Source: Gemmatimonadota bacterium
GTDB taxonomy: Bacteria; Latescibacterota; UBA2968
DNA length: 64,000 bases
Direction: 5' to 3'
Assembly: GCA_009838845.1 (NCBI GenBank)
Contig: VXRD01000120.1
Coordinates: 1 to 64,000 of the forward strand
The translations under genes and the position numbers were made by a program. Below, piece after piece: positions 1 to 11,438 of this stretch (its first letter is position 1; each line of letters starts with the position of its first letter). The notes under the pieces were generated by a model, which saw only the letters and a list, made by a program, of their open reading frames with translations, had not been told where the DNA came from and did no database searches.

Positions 1-351
1 TTCCACGGCCATCCGCGTTTCACCAAAGATATTGACATCTTCTATGCGCGAACGCAAGAAAATATCGACAAATTGCGAAAATCATTATTGGCGTTTGGAT
101 TTTCTGAACCTGAAATACCCCTAAGCCTCTTTGAAAAAACAGGCAACATCATTCAATTTGGTGTTGCTCCTGTACAAATTGATCTCCTGAATGAAATTGA
201 TGGCGTGACTTTTGAAGAAGCTGAAAACTATCAGATACGCGGTCGCTATGGAGCGCATGAGGTAAATTTTATTGGCAGAGAGGATCTGATTCGCAACAAA
301 AAAGCATCTGGTCGCACGCAAGATAAAGCAGATGTTGAACACCTGGAATAA
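1..351 (+). CDS. Nucleotidyltransferase-like protein (3' part)
   Basis: The reading frame is open from the first base of the window, so the true start lies upstream. The visible 116 residues begin HGHPRFTKDIDIFY, where T-K-D-I-D-I-F is the metal-binding Asp pair typical of AbiEii/MNT-like nucleotidyltransferase folds (small proteins that transfer nucleotides, often onto a partner toxin or tRNA). The C-terminal part ends with a segment (LIRNKKASGRTQDKADVEHL) common at the end of such proteins. It is convergent with thiE, with only 8 bases between the stop codons. The substrate and any toxin partner cannot be judged because the upstream sequence is missing. Confidence 0.6.
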   Translation, partial: FHGHPRFTKDIDIFYARTQENIDKLRKSLLAFGFSEPEIPLSLFEKTGNIIQFGVAPVQIDLLNEIDGVTFEEAENYQIRGRYGAHEVNFIGREDLIRNKKASGRTQDKADVEHLE

Positions 352-359
352 ATTTTATT

Positions 360-977
360 TTATTTTTGAATTTGATCCATCAGCCTTTGGGTCGCCTCAG
401 TGGGATCGGGTTGACAACACACGGCTGAAATCACCGCAATGCCATGCGCTCCTGCGCGCATCACCTCGTCGGCATTCTCTATTCCAATACCCCCAATGGC
501 AACAATTGGAACACTGACCACATTGACCATCTCGCGTAAGCCCTCCAGACCTTTCACCAGGCCCGCATCGGCCTTTGAACCCGTTGCATAAATCGGTCCA
601 AAACCGATGTAATCCGCACCTTCGGCAATGCACTGCTGCGCCTGTAAAAGCGTCTTTGCCGTACCGCCAATCACAGCATCTTCCCCAAGCAAATCGCGTG
701 CCTTTTCAATGGGAAAATCATCTTGTCCCAAATGCACTCCATCTGCCTCTGCAGCAATCGCCACATCAACCCGGTCATTCACAATCAAAGGCACATCACC
801 ACACGCATTCTTCACGGCAATAGCCGTCTCAATCAACGCACGCGTCGAACCCTCTTTCTGTCGAAACTGAATGGTATCCGCTCCACCGTCAACAGCCATT
901 TGTGTCAGCGCACTGTGTGAAAAGCGGTCTTGCAAAACAACATCGGTTATGACGTGCAGCTTGCCAATTTTTTTCAT
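360..977 (-). CDS. thiE: Thiamine-phosphate synthase ThiE
   Basis: ThiE joins hydroxymethylpyrimidine pyrophosphate to the thiazole phosphate to give thiamine phosphate in the cytoplasm. The protein is a TIM barrel of about 205 residues with the family signatures QFRQK, VNDRVD and HLGQDD (pyrophosphate and magnesium binding) and the phosphate-binding end GFGPIYATGSK and AIGGI. One oddity is that the usual G-[VI]-S-x-H segment reads GGTAKT. The ATG at 977 lies one base after the thiD stop; a GTG at 992 is possible but would overlap thiD by 14 bases. It is the last gene of the riboswitch-controlled thiO-thiS-thiG-tenI-thiD-thiE operon. The paralogue at 1770-2384 lacks the ND and GQDD motifs, so this copy is the likelier true synthase. 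Confidence 0.9.
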   Translation of the reverse strand: MKKIGKLHVITDVVLQDRFSHSALTQMAVDGGADTIQFRQKEGSTRALIETAIAVKNACGDVPLIVNDRVDVAIAAEADGVHLGQDDFPIEKARDLLGEDAVIGGTAKTLLQAQQCIAEGADYIGFGPIYATGSKADAGLVKGLEGLREMVNVVSVPIVAIGGIGIENADEVMRAGAHGIAVISAVCCQPDPTEATQRLMDQIQK

Positions 978-978
978 G

Positions 979-1773
979 TTAGCGTTTAGCACAGTCTAAA
1001 AAATAAAAATGATTCGTAGGACCGTTACCTTTGCCAATATTTAAGCCATGCCGGATAGCTTCTGTAACATACTTTTTTGCCCGATCTATCGCATCGCACA
1101 ACCCGTATCCCAGCGCAAAATTGGCCGCTATCGCCGATGCCAGTGTACAACCCGTCCCATGTGTATTCCCGGTATCTATGCGTTCACTTTCAAAAATCGT
1201 TTCACACGCCCCATCCCACAACACATCCACCGCAGCGCCCTCCAAATGCCCCCCCTTCACCAGCACAGCGCACGCGCCCAAATCGGCAATTTTTCGCGCA
1301 GCAAACCCGGCATCTTCTCGCGTCTTTATCTTTTTTTTACTCAACAATTCTGCTTCAGAGGAATTCGGCGTCGCCAATGTAGCCAGCGGCAACAAACGAT
1401 CTTTGATGCATTGTATCGCATCGCCCTTAAGCAACGGAAATCCACTCGTCGAAATCATCACCGGATCAACCACGAGCGGTTGCCCATTGCGAGTTGTCAG
1501 TTCATCGGCCACAGCCTCTAAAATCTCACGCGAAGACAACATCCCCGTCTTCACCGCAGCAATTTCAAAATCGTCAAACACGGCACTTATCTGAGCGCGG
1601 ACAATCTCTTCGGGCAAATCACAAGCTGCACGCACCTCTTGCGTATTTTGAGCAGTAACCGATGTAATCACAGACAGGCCAAACACGCCATGGGCGTGAA
1701 ATGTTTTCAAATCCGCCTGAATGCCCGCGCCACCACCGGAATCCGAACCCGCAATTGTCAGGGTTTGTTTCAT
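979..1773 (-). CDS. thiD: Hydroxymethylpyrimidine/phosphomethylpyrimidine kinase ThiD
   Basis: ThiD phosphorylates HMP and HMP-phosphate to the pyrophosphate used by ThiE. The ribokinase-fold sequence opens with TLTIAGSDSGGGAGIQADLK, carries the pyrimidine pocket AVKTGMLSS, and ends with the catalytic GTGCTLASAIAA (anion hole and catalytic Asp replaced by the ThiD-type Cys/Gly-Thr-Gly-Cys loop). Length, about 264 residues, is normal for single-domain ThiD with no ThiE fusion. I chose the ATG at 1773 because it overlaps the tenI stop as ATGA and sits about six bases from a GAAGGG ribosome site; a second ATG two codons upstream is also possible. It lies between tenI and thiE in the thiamine operon. 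Confidence 0.93.
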   Translation of the reverse strand: MKQTLTIAGSDSGGGAGIQADLKTFHAHGVFGLSVITSVTAQNTQEVRAACDLPEEIVRAQISAVFDDFEIAAVKTGMLSSREILEAVADELTTRNGQPLVVDPVMISTSGFPLLKGDAIQCIKDRLLPLATLATPNSSEAELLSKKKIKTREDAGFAARKIADLGACAVLVKGGHLEGAAVDVLWDGACETIFESERIDTGNTHGTGCTLASAIAANFALGYGLCDAIDRAKKYVTEAIRHGLNIGKGNGPTNHFYFLDCAKR

Positions 1774-2384
1774 TCCCATCCCTTCAAAAATTCACATACC
1801 GCCCTGGCCGGATCTCTCGCTGCCAAAATACCCGACATCACCGCAACGCCCGCACATCCCGTCGTGCGACATTTGGCCGCACGAGAAGGTGTAATTCCAC
1901 CCAGAGCGTAAACGGGTAAGCGAGAATGCGCCACCGCATTTGCCAACCCCGCCAACCCTGCTTCCACACCATCATACCCGGGTTTGGAGCCCGGTGTAAA
2001 AATGGGGCTATAAGTCACAAAATCTGCCCCATCAGCGCAATCTAATTCCGCACAGGTATGTGTGGAATAGCCGATTAAAAATGACGGTCCGATCCGATCT
2101 CGGACCGCCCGCGGCAATGCACCACCTGGCAAATGCACACCCTGAGCGCCGATCTGCACGGCAATATCTGCTGCTGAGTTAATCAACAGCATCGCATCAT
2201 AACGCGCTGTCAACGACAACACCTGCTCAGCCAGAGCCTCTAATACATCTCTATCCAGGTTTTTTTCCCGCAACTGCACCAGCCGCACCCCCGCATCCAG
2301 CGCACGCGCGAGCACATCCAGCATTGGTCGATCACCGCACGTTGCCCGATCGGCAATCAGATAGAGAGGCGGCAATGAATTCAC
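1770..2384 (-). CDS. tenI: ThiE/TenI-family protein, probable thiazole tautomerase
   Basis: A second ThiE-like barrel of 204 residues in the same operon. It keeps QLREK near the N terminus and the phosphate loop [11 protein letters not shown] but lacks two hallmarks of active thiamine-phosphate synthase: the ND pair reads INSAAD and the GQDD loop reads HLPGGA. It does have GYSTHT, with a histidine where TenI uses one for catalysis. In known biology TenI speeds aromatisation of the ThiG thiazole product. The position directly after thiG fits that role. The start is a GTG overlapping the thiG stop (GTGA). An alternative is a degenerate ThiE paralogue; enzyme assay would decide. Confidence 0.75.
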   Translation of the reverse strand: MNSLPPLYLIADRATCGDRPMLDVLARALDAGVRLVQLREKNLDRDVLEALAEQVLSLTARYDAMLLINSAADIAVQIGAQGVHLPGGALPRAVRDRIGPSFLIGYSTHTCAELDCADGADFVTYSPIFTPGSKPGYDGVEAGLAGLANAVAHSRLPVYALGGITPSRAAKCRTTGCAGVAVMSGILAARDPARAVCEFLKGWE

Positions 2385-3157
2385 ACTTCCACCCGTCCTT
2401 CCATCGCCGTCGAAGCCGTCGCGTACAGCTTTCTGGGAATCCGCCCTGCTTCAAAAGCATACCGCCCTGCTTCAACCCCCTTTTTCATAGCCATCGCCAT
2501 CTTCACCGGATGCCGAGCACCTGCTACTGCCGTATTCAACAACACGCCATCGCAACCCAATTCCATCGCCAGAGCAGCATCCGATGCAGTTCCCACCCCC
2601 GCATCGACAATAACCGGCACATTGACCGAATCCAGAATAATCTGAATATTGTACGGATTGCGAATCCCCATTCCCGAACCAATGGGCGCACCCAGAGGCA
2701 TCACAGCGGCGCACCCCAAATCTTCCAACTTCTTACAGGTAATTGGATCATCATTGCAATAGGGCAACACAGTAAACCTATCATTCACCAGGGTCTCTGC
2801 TGCTTGTAGCAACCCCACCACATCCGGAAACAACGTGCGTTCATCCCCAATCACCTCTAACTTAATCAGATCGGTTTCCAGCGCTTCGCGGGCCAATCGC
2901 GCAGTAAGCACCGCATCTTGAGCAGTAAAACATCCGGCAGTATTTGGCAAAATGGTATATCGCGATCGATTGAGCAAATCGAGAACACCCTCGCCAGATT
3001 CGTCATTCATATTGAGCCGTCGAATGCCCACCGTTACAATCTCTGCGCCACTGGCTTCCACGGACTTCAGCATCACCTGCATATTGGGATAATGCGCAGT
3101 GCCTATCAACAGCCGTGAACGATATGTTACGCCTGCCATCTTAAAATCGCCTGTCAT
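2381..3157 (-). CDS. thiG: Thiazole synthase ThiG
   Basis: ThiG builds the thiazole phosphate carboxylate from deoxyxylulose phosphate, dehydroglycine and ThiS-thiocarboxylate. The sequence has the family landmarks [25 protein letters not shown], the [10 protein letters not shown] segment with the Schiff-base lysine, [19 protein letters not shown] and [14 protein letters not shown]. The frame is open further upstream, but the ATG at 3157 has a GAGGAT ribosome site seven bases before it and gives the normal length of about 258 residues. It lies 22 bases after thiS and overlaps tenI by four bases. ThiO in the same operon would supply dehydroglycine by oxidising glycine, the aerobic route. Confidence 0.95.
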   Translation of the reverse strand: MTGDFKMAGVTYRSRLLIGTAHYPNMQVMLKSVEASGAEIVTVGIRRLNMNDESGEGVLDLLNRSRYTILPNTAGCFTAQDAVLTARLAREALETDLIKLEVIGDERTLFPDVVGLLQAAETLVNDRFTVLPYCNDDPITCKKLEDLGCAAVMPLGAPIGSGMGIRNPYNIQIILDSVNVPVIVDAGVGTASDAALAMELGCDGVLLNTAVAGARHPVKMAMAMKKGVEAGRYAFEAGRIPRKLYATASTAMEGRVEV

Positions 3158-3179
3158 AATATCCTCACTGTTATTCCCA

Positions 3180-3386
3180 CTACCCCCCCTGAACCGCGTG
3201 AATAATATCCACCCGATCACCATTGCGCAACCGCATATCTGCCCAAATCGCCCGCGCTATGACCTCGGCATTTACAGCCACGGCAATACCTTTTTGTTCG
3301 GCTTTAAAATTCATCTCAATCAGCAAATCGAGTAGCGTTGACGCATCATCCACTGATTGCTCTTGACCATTCACTATAAGTTGCAT
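3180..3386 (-). CDS. thiS: Sulfur-carrier protein ThiS
   Basis: ThiS is a ubiquitin-fold carrier whose C-terminal glycine is turned into a thiocarboxylate that delivers sulfur to ThiG. The predicted 68-residue protein begins [10 protein letters not shown], has the typical VAVNAEVI strand and [15 protein letters not shown] end, and the mature GG terminus is present with nothing after it. The start at 3386 lies four bases after the thiO stop; the longer frame up to 3416 would overlap thiO and has no better ribosome site. No ThiF adenylyltransferase is seen in the window, so activation of ThiS must come from a gene elsewhere. Confidence 0.92.
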   Translation of the reverse strand: MQLIVNGQEQSVDDASTLLDLLIEMNFKAEQKGIAVAVNAEVIARAIWADMRLRNGDRVDIIHAVQGG

Positions 3387-3390
3387 GAGT

Positions 3391-6608
<3,218 letters not shown>

Positions 6609-6634
6609 GGCAGAAATATAAAACCGAGGAAGGG

Positions 6635-6674
6635 AATCAGGTATTGCTCTATTTTTTTAGAGCAATACCTGATT
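6635..6674. repeat. Perfect 16-bp inverted repeat between thiC and the transglycosylase gene
   Basis: Arms 6635-6650 and 6659-6674 are exact reverse complements around an eight-base ATTTTTTT loop, flanked by AAAAAA on the right. It lies between two convergent genes, where a bidirectional terminator is expected. The 3' side lacks a clear U run on either strand, so it may act as a terminator, or as an mRNA-end stabiliser. Confidence 0.6.
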
Positions 6675-6690
6675 AAAAAAGGATGGAGAC

Positions 6691-8814
6691 TCAGCGACGG
6701 TCTTCTGTAGCGGGCGGAGGTCCGACGAAGCCCGAGCTAAGTGGTTGTGTCACCTTCGCAGGTATTGTCGTATTCAGTATTTCGACATAAGCATCGTAGA
6801 AATTCTGAATATTTTCGACATAGTGTACGGGTTGACCGCCGCGACAAAAACCGTATCGCGCCCGCTCGTAATAGTCAGGTTGGGACAGCAAGCGCATCGC
6901 CTTTTCCACATTGCCAAACCAGCGGTTGGAATCCCATCCCATTTCCCGCGCCAGACGGCGGGCGTCGAGCACATGGCCGTATCCGGCATTATAAGAAGCC
7001 AGAGCAAAGCGAATCCGCTCTTCCATCGGGAGATTGTGATCAAACCGGTTGATAAGCTGACGCATATACTTGACCCCTGCGTGAATGCTCTCCTGGGGGT
7101 CATGAAGATCGGTAAATCCCAACTGCTCTCCCGTGCTCGGCATCACCTGCATCAGCCCCTGCGCGCCGACCCAGCTAACAGCCTCTGGATCGAATCTGGA
7201 TTCCTGGTACATCTGTGCGGTAATCAGACGCCAATCCTGCCCGTATAGAGAGGCGTATTTTTTTGTCAGGGCATCATAAGGCGACAACTGACCGCTCAAA
7301 CCGACCCGCATTGAATCTTTGGCTCTGGCAACAGCGCGCGTACTCTTAAAATACCTCTTTTTCATCATATTAAAAAACAAGCCGCCTTTTTCTTCTTTTA
7401 TGTATTGGTTGAGTGTTGTCAGCAACTCTGAATTGTCCTTGCGAACCGCCCAGCCCAGTGCCGTGGGCTTAATACTCAAGGCGGCTTTGAGACGGCGGCC
7501 ATATGCGCGTTCTATATCGAACAAATGGGAATCGCACATCGTAAGATCATAAATACCCTCTTCAACTCCAGCTAAAATATCTTCGGTTTCTACGTCATCG
7601 GGCACTATGGCAATCTCGAGACCTTTGACGGAATCCTGCAACGCCATCAGCGTCGTATAAAACGAAGAACTCCCGCGCACATGTATCGTCCGTCCAGCCA
7701 GATCCTGAAGGCTGGCAATCGAATCGTCATCCGCATGCACCACCACCAGTTCACTCACTTCCTTATAGGGTTGCGTAAACGCGGCCTGCTCTTGCCGTTC
7801 CTCAGTAATAGTCATTGCCGAAGCCACGACATCGCCCTTGCCTTCGTTCAAATACGACAACAGTTCGGCGTGACTATTCGGAATGACAATTTCGAGACGC
7901 AGGTCGTGCTGCGAGGCAAATCGCTTTATAAGCTCGTATTCGAACCCTATCTGCTGCCCCCGGTAAATAAAATAAGTCATCGCATTATTGCGCGTGATCA
8001 TGCGCAACCGGCGGCGTTCTTTCAGGCCAGGTAAATCATCTGTAAATATCTGCTGGCGCTGCCGCGTAAATTGATGCGCCAGCAAATACTCATCCACCAC
8101 GAACTTGAGCTTTGTATCATTTGGTCGCATCATCAAGGCGAGCGGACGCTCTTCGGCCACAACGAGCGGCGCGACGAGGTTATCGTAATAATTGGCAATA
8201 GCATGCCATAAATGCGCGTCGCACAAGGTCGCTTTGTATTCGCCTTGAGCAATGCCTTTGACCAGCCCCTCGGTGCTGAGCGTATCTGACACAGTGTGGA
8301 TGCGTAAAGACGGCACCTCCTTCTGAACATCAATCAAGGTCTGATAATACGAACTGGACTGCCGCACGCTGATCTCCATACCGGCGAGATCAGCCACTGT
8401 CTGGGGCAGGCTATCTGCACGCGCTGTAATCAAATATTCATCGACGTATAAATACGGAACTGAAAACGCTGCTATCTTTTCTCGATCTGGCGTAACCGTC
8501 AAGCTGGAGGCGATAATATCGCCCTCGCCTTCGAGTAGTTTTTCCAACATCTGAACATAATTATCGGCCTTTACAAGCTCCAACTTCAGCTTGAGTGCAT
8601 CGGCCAGACTACGGGCGATATCGTAGTCCAGGGTCACCGGCTCCGCCTGCCGGGGTATATAGGTGATCGGCTCCTCGCTAACTATCACCCGCAATACGCC
8701 GCGATCCTGCAATTGCGGAAGATCGCCGATGTATTTTGGCACGGGTTGTTTTTCGCTGCACTGTACAAAAGCACATAGAAGAATCAGTGCTGAGGGAATC
8801 ATACGATGCAACAC
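6691..8814 (-). CDS. MltF-like lytic transglycosylase with two solute-binding domains (lipoprotein)
   Basis: A murein lytic transglycosylase that would cleave glycan strands in the periplasm. From the N terminus there is a signal peptide ending at a lipobox-like FVQC, a first bacterial extracellular solute-binding family 3 domain (about residues 35-265), a second one (about 270-500), and a C-terminal SLT domain with QESRFDPEAVSWVGAQGLMQ, where the first E is the catalytic acid, plus ASYNAGYGHV. Standard MltF has one binding domain, so this is an internally duplicated form. I prefer the GTG at 8814, eight bases after GGAG, although the frame runs to 8832. It stands alone on the minus strand; ligands of the binding domains are unknown. 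Confidence 0.85.
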   Translation of the reverse strand: MLHRMIPSALILLCAFVQCSEKQPVPKYIGDLPQLQDRGVLRVIVSEEPITYIPRQAEPVTLDYDIARSLADALKLKLELVKADNYVQMLEKLLEGEGDIIASSLTVTPDREKIAAFSVPYLYVDEYLITARADSLPQTVADLAGMEISVRQSSSYYQTLIDVQKEVPSLRIHTVSDTLSTEGLVKGIAQGEYKATLCDAHLWHAIANYYDNLVAPLVVAEERPLALMMRPNDTKLKFVVDEYLLAHQFTRQRQQIFTDDLPGLKERRRLRMITRNNAMTYFIYRGQQIGFEYELIKRFASQHDLRLEIVIPNSHAELLSYLNEGKGDVVASAMTITEERQEQAAFTQPYKEVSELVVVHADDDSIASLQDLAGRTIHVRGSSSFYTTLMALQDSVKGLEIAIVPDDVETEDILAGVEEGIYDLTMCDSHLFDIERAYGRRLKAALSIKPTALGWAVRKDNSELLTTLNQYIKEEKGGLFFNMMKKRYFKSTRAVARAKDSMRVGLSGQLSPYDALTKKYASLYGQDWRLITAQMYQESRFDPEAVSWVGAQGLMQVMPSTGEQLGFTDLHDPQESIHAGVKYMRQLINRFDHNLPMEERIRFALASYNAGYGHVLDARRLAREMGWDSNRWFGNVEKAMRLLSQPDYYERARYGFCRGGQPVHYVENIQNFYDAYVEILNTTIPAKVTQPLSSGFVGPPPATEDRR

Positions 8815-8963
8815 AGATATATCTCCTTTCAATGATATAGCCTCAACGCCGGGCCGATGGGGCTAAAATACTTTGAGGTATTTTCTTCCCAAAAGAAGAA
8901 GGGATTGCGATATAATCGCACCCCTTTTTTATGAACGAAATACAGATGATAGTTTGGGGCGAT

Positions 8964-9329
8964 TTATGTTTCCCGTCTCCCCGGCGGGTCGGATACAAAG
9001 CTTTCGATAGCCGCGTCAACGGATTCTAACGTTCGAAAATGCGACGACAACTTTCCGACCATCATCAAACTCTCCATCCGGTTTGCAATGCCGGCCAACC
9101 TGAGATCACCTCCAGCATTTCTCAACATCTCCAGGCTGACCGCCAATACTCCTAACATCGTACTGCCAAACCACTTCACCTTGGAAAAATCGACCACGAC
9201 ATTTGTAATGCCATCGGCCATGACCTCTTCGACATAGTGCTGAAAAGGAACAACCGTAGGACCACTCATAAGGGTACCCGACACAGTCAGAACCGCAACG
9301 TGATCGCGAATGTCAACTTTGACTCTCAT
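8964..9329 (-). CDS. STAS-domain protein, anti-sigma factor antagonist type (copy 2)
   Basis: Single STAS domain of about 121 residues, similar to its upstream neighbour (both share LMSGP, VVVDFS, WFGS, MLGVL, GGDLRL). The family relays partner-switching signals, with a Ser in the conserved loop phosphorylated by an HPK-like kinase; here the loop reads WFGSTMLG and keeps a Ser. The start is uncertain: the ATG at 9329 matches the paralogue's N terminus but has no clear ribosome site, while ATG codons at 9404 and 9377 would add residues and the first would overlap the upstream gene. No kinase, phosphatase or sigma factor is adjacent. Confidence 0.75.
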   Translation of the reverse strand: MRVKVDIRDHVAVLTVSGTLMSGPTVVPFQHYVEEVMADGITNVVVDFSKVKWFGSTMLGVLAVSLEMLRNAGGDLRLAGIANRMESLMMVGKLSSHFRTLESVDAAIESFVSDPPGRRET

Positions 9330-9396
9330 CAATTTGGCGAACAGCTCTTCAAAAATTGGACGATTTGCGCCATCCATTGTCAGCTTACAAAAATCT

Positions 9397-9747
9397 CTAT
9401 GCATCCTGATCTGCAAAACTTTCCACCGCCCGATCTACAGTATCCAGGGTCGTAAAAATATTTGCCAACTGCGTAACCATTAAAATACTTTCAATCTTTC
9501 TGGTAACGCCCGTCAATCTCAAATCCCCGCCTTCACCGCGCAACGTCGTCAAACTCGCCGTTAGCACGCCTAACATAGCACTGCCAAACCATCTCACCCT
9601 GGAAAAATCAACCACTACCTTTTTTATATCCTCACTTGCAAGTTTTTTAATATGATCTTGGAATGGGGCAACCTCGGGGCCGCTCATCAATTCACCCGAC
9701 AGAGTTAAGACAGCGACATCGCCGCGGATCTTTTCCGAAATTTTCAT
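9397..9747 (-). CDS. STAS-domain protein, anti-sigma factor antagonist type (copy 1)
   Basis: A 116-residue single STAS domain. The pattern VVVDFSRVRWFGSAMLGVL matches the SpoIIAA/RsbV core, with Ser at the phosphorylation site, and GGDLRLTG follows. A strong GGAGG lies close to the ATG at 9747. It is the first gene of a tandem pair made by duplication with its downstream neighbour. In the family the unphosphorylated protein binds an anti-sigma kinase and frees a sigma factor, or acts within a stressosome. What it controls here cannot be told from the context. Confidence 0.85.
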   Translation of the reverse strand: MKISEKIRGDVAVLTLSGELMSGPEVAPFQDHIKKLASEDIKKVVVDFSRVRWFGSAMLGVLTASLTTLRGEGGDLRLTGVTRKIESILMVTQLANIFTTLDTVDRAVESFADQDA

Positions 9748-9852
9748 ACAAACCTCCAGGACCAGAACTTACTGAACATCGCGCAGGGCACTGAAAATAC
9801 GGCTGAACAAGAAAAAAATCAAGCTTATCAGTTGATATTATGCAGCGACTCT

Positions 9853-9891
9853 ATATCTTGTGATTTACTTGAAATGAGATATACAAGATAT
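9853..9891. repeat. Inverted repeat ATATCTTGT...ACAAGATAT upstream of the STAS pair
   Basis: Exact nine-base arms at 9853-9861 and 9883-9891, about 22 bases apart, lie in the AT-rich 187-base gap between the pncC-like gene and the STAS pair. It could be an operator or a weak hairpin. I see no other gene-like content in this gap. Confidence 0.35.
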
Positions 9892-9934
9892 TGTGGCAAA
9901 ATAAAGCTTTTTTCGATAAACTGCGTGACATCCG

Positions 9935-10423
9935 TTATCGGTTATCAATTGTTTTTTTTGCCTCAATCACCATTTTCAAGGCAGCATCTGCTATCGCATC
10001 GCGAATCGCATCGCGATCCCCATCAAACTGAAAGACCTCACAAATTACACCTTCTGCACCGGCAACTGCGATATACGTCGTTCCTATGGGCTTGGGCGAC
10101 CGTCCGCGAATGGGACCAGCGATCCCGGTCTCGGCCAGGCCCAAATCTGCACCACTCACTTTTCGCACGCCTTTGGCCATCTCGCACGCGGCTTCTGCGC
10201 TCACTGCACCATACGTATCCATCACCTGCACATCTATCCCCAGCATCTCGCGTTTAGACAGCGCGCTATACGCAATAACCCCCCGCTCGTAATAAGCCGA
10301 ACTGCCCGGAACCGAAACAATGCGGGCGCTGATCAATCCCCCTGTTGTGGTTTCTGCAACTGCAATGGTCCAGTCTCGTTCTCGAAGCAATTTGCCGAGC
10401 TTTACTTCCAACTGTTCAGACAT
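9935..10423 (-). CDS. pncC: CinA C-terminal/PncC-family protein (NMN amidohydrolase-like)
   Basis: Proteins of this family hydrolyse nicotinamide mononucleotide to nicotinic acid mononucleotide in NAD recycling. The 162-residue length equals the stand-alone CinA C-terminal domain. Conserved stretches include GGLISARIVSVPGSS, YSALSKREMLG, TYGAVSAEAACEMA, and AETGIAGP. The signature usually written AESCTGG reads AETTTGG here, so Ser and Cys are both replaced by Thr; whether activity is kept is uncertain. It follows the Gfo/Idh/MocA gene by 15 bases at the end of the long minus-strand run. Confidence 0.8.
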   Translation of the reverse strand: MSEQLEVKLGKLLRERDWTIAVAETTTGGLISARIVSVPGSSAYYERGVIAYSALSKREMLGIDVQVMDTYGAVSAEAACEMAKGVRKVSGADLGLAETGIAGPIRGRSPKPIGTTYIAVAGAEGVICEVFQFDGDRDAIRDAIADAALKMVIEAKKTIDNR

Positions 10424-10438
10424 ATTTGAAACCGCATA

Positions 10439-11437
10439 TTACCGCTGATCAATAACCACAGGAGAACCCGATTTTGAAGACGCATAAGCTGCGCAAAAGA
10501 GCTCAACAGACTTTCGGCCCTCTTCACCCGACACCACAGGTATCGTGCCTTTGGTGATAGCAGAAACCATATCCTCTGCAATATCGGCAGGCGCATCGGG
10601 CACTTCAAAACGGCTCAAATCTACCAATTCCTCATCCTTTGTCATCACTTCTATACCGCCGCGTTGATCCCACCGCACAGTGCCTTCCGTGCCACTGATC
10701 TCCACTTGTGTCCCCAAATTTGGATAACTTGATGTCGTGGTCGTAATCAGCCCCCACGCGCCGCTTTGAAATGTCAACTGTGCAATTGTAATATCTTCCG
10801 TTTCAATATCGTGTGTCATGGTTGCACTGCGCCCATAAACTTCCTTTACCGGGCCGAGCAACCAGCAAATGAGATCGACAAAATGCACACCCTGATTGGC
10901 TATCGAGCCGCCCTCTGTCTCTTTGCGGCTACGCCACCCCATGGGAAAGCCCCCATTGTAATAGCTCTGCTCACGCCACCACTTCATCTTCACATCACCC
11001 AAAAAAATCTGTCCAATGATCCCCTGATCAATGGCGGCCTTCAATTGCTGGTTTGCTTTAGAATAGCGATTCCCAAAATCCACTGCCAGAACCTTCCCCG
11101 CATCTTTTGCCGCCTGAATCGCCGCATCGCACTTTTCTACGAGAATATCCATCGGCTTGGTGACAAATGCATGTTTGCCTGCTTCTATCGCTTCAATGGC
11201 GTAATCGCAATGCGTACCACTGGACGTATAGATACCGATCGCATCGATATCATCACGCGCAAACATCGCCTTGTAATTCGTCGTCCAGTCACATCCATAC
11301 ATTTCGGCCTGCTCCACGGCCTTGTCTTCCTGTAAATCGCACACGCAAACCAACGCACTGCCCTCTGCTGCTGCCATCTGTTTTGCTGCTCCGCGGCCAC
11401 GCCCCAATCCCATAATACCAAATCTAACGCTCGACAT
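10439..11437 (-). CDS. Gfo/Idh/MocA-family NAD(P)-dependent oxidoreductase
   Basis: The N-terminal Rossmann fold begins VRFGIMGLGRGRGAAKQM, a nucleotide-binding glycine loop, and is followed by the family motif around AGKHAFVTKPM, in which the usual EKP lysine-proline is conserved as TKP. The C-terminal substrate domain includes NQGVHFVDLICWLLG, with the expected histidine. The length is 332 residues from the ATG at 11437, which has a GGGAGA ribosome site; the longer open frame upstream runs into valS. Such enzymes act on sugars, inositols or their derivatives. The substrate cannot be told, and the valS neighbour gives no hint. Confidence 0.88.
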   Translation of the reverse strand: MSSVRFGIMGLGRGRGAAKQMAAAEGSALVCVCDLQEDKAVEQAEMYGCDWTTNYKAMFARDDIDAIGIYTSSGTHCDYAIEAIEAGKHAFVTKPMDILVEKCDAAIQAAKDAGKVLAVDFGNRYSKANQQLKAAIDQGIIGQIFLGDVKMKWWREQSYYNGGFPMGWRSRKETEGGSIANQGVHFVDLICWLLGPVKEVYGRSATMTHDIETEDITIAQLTFQSGAWGLITTTTSSYPNLGTQVEISGTEGTVRWDQRGGIEVMTKDEELVDLSRFEVPDAPADIAEDMVSAITKGTIPVVSGEEGRKSVELFCAAYASSKSGSPVVIDQR

Positions 11438-11438
11438 T

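Noticed and set aside
9748-9934. Possible small RNA in the gap before the STAS pair
   Set aside because: There is only an inverted repeat and AT-rich sequence; no promoter plus terminator pair that would define an RNA gene.
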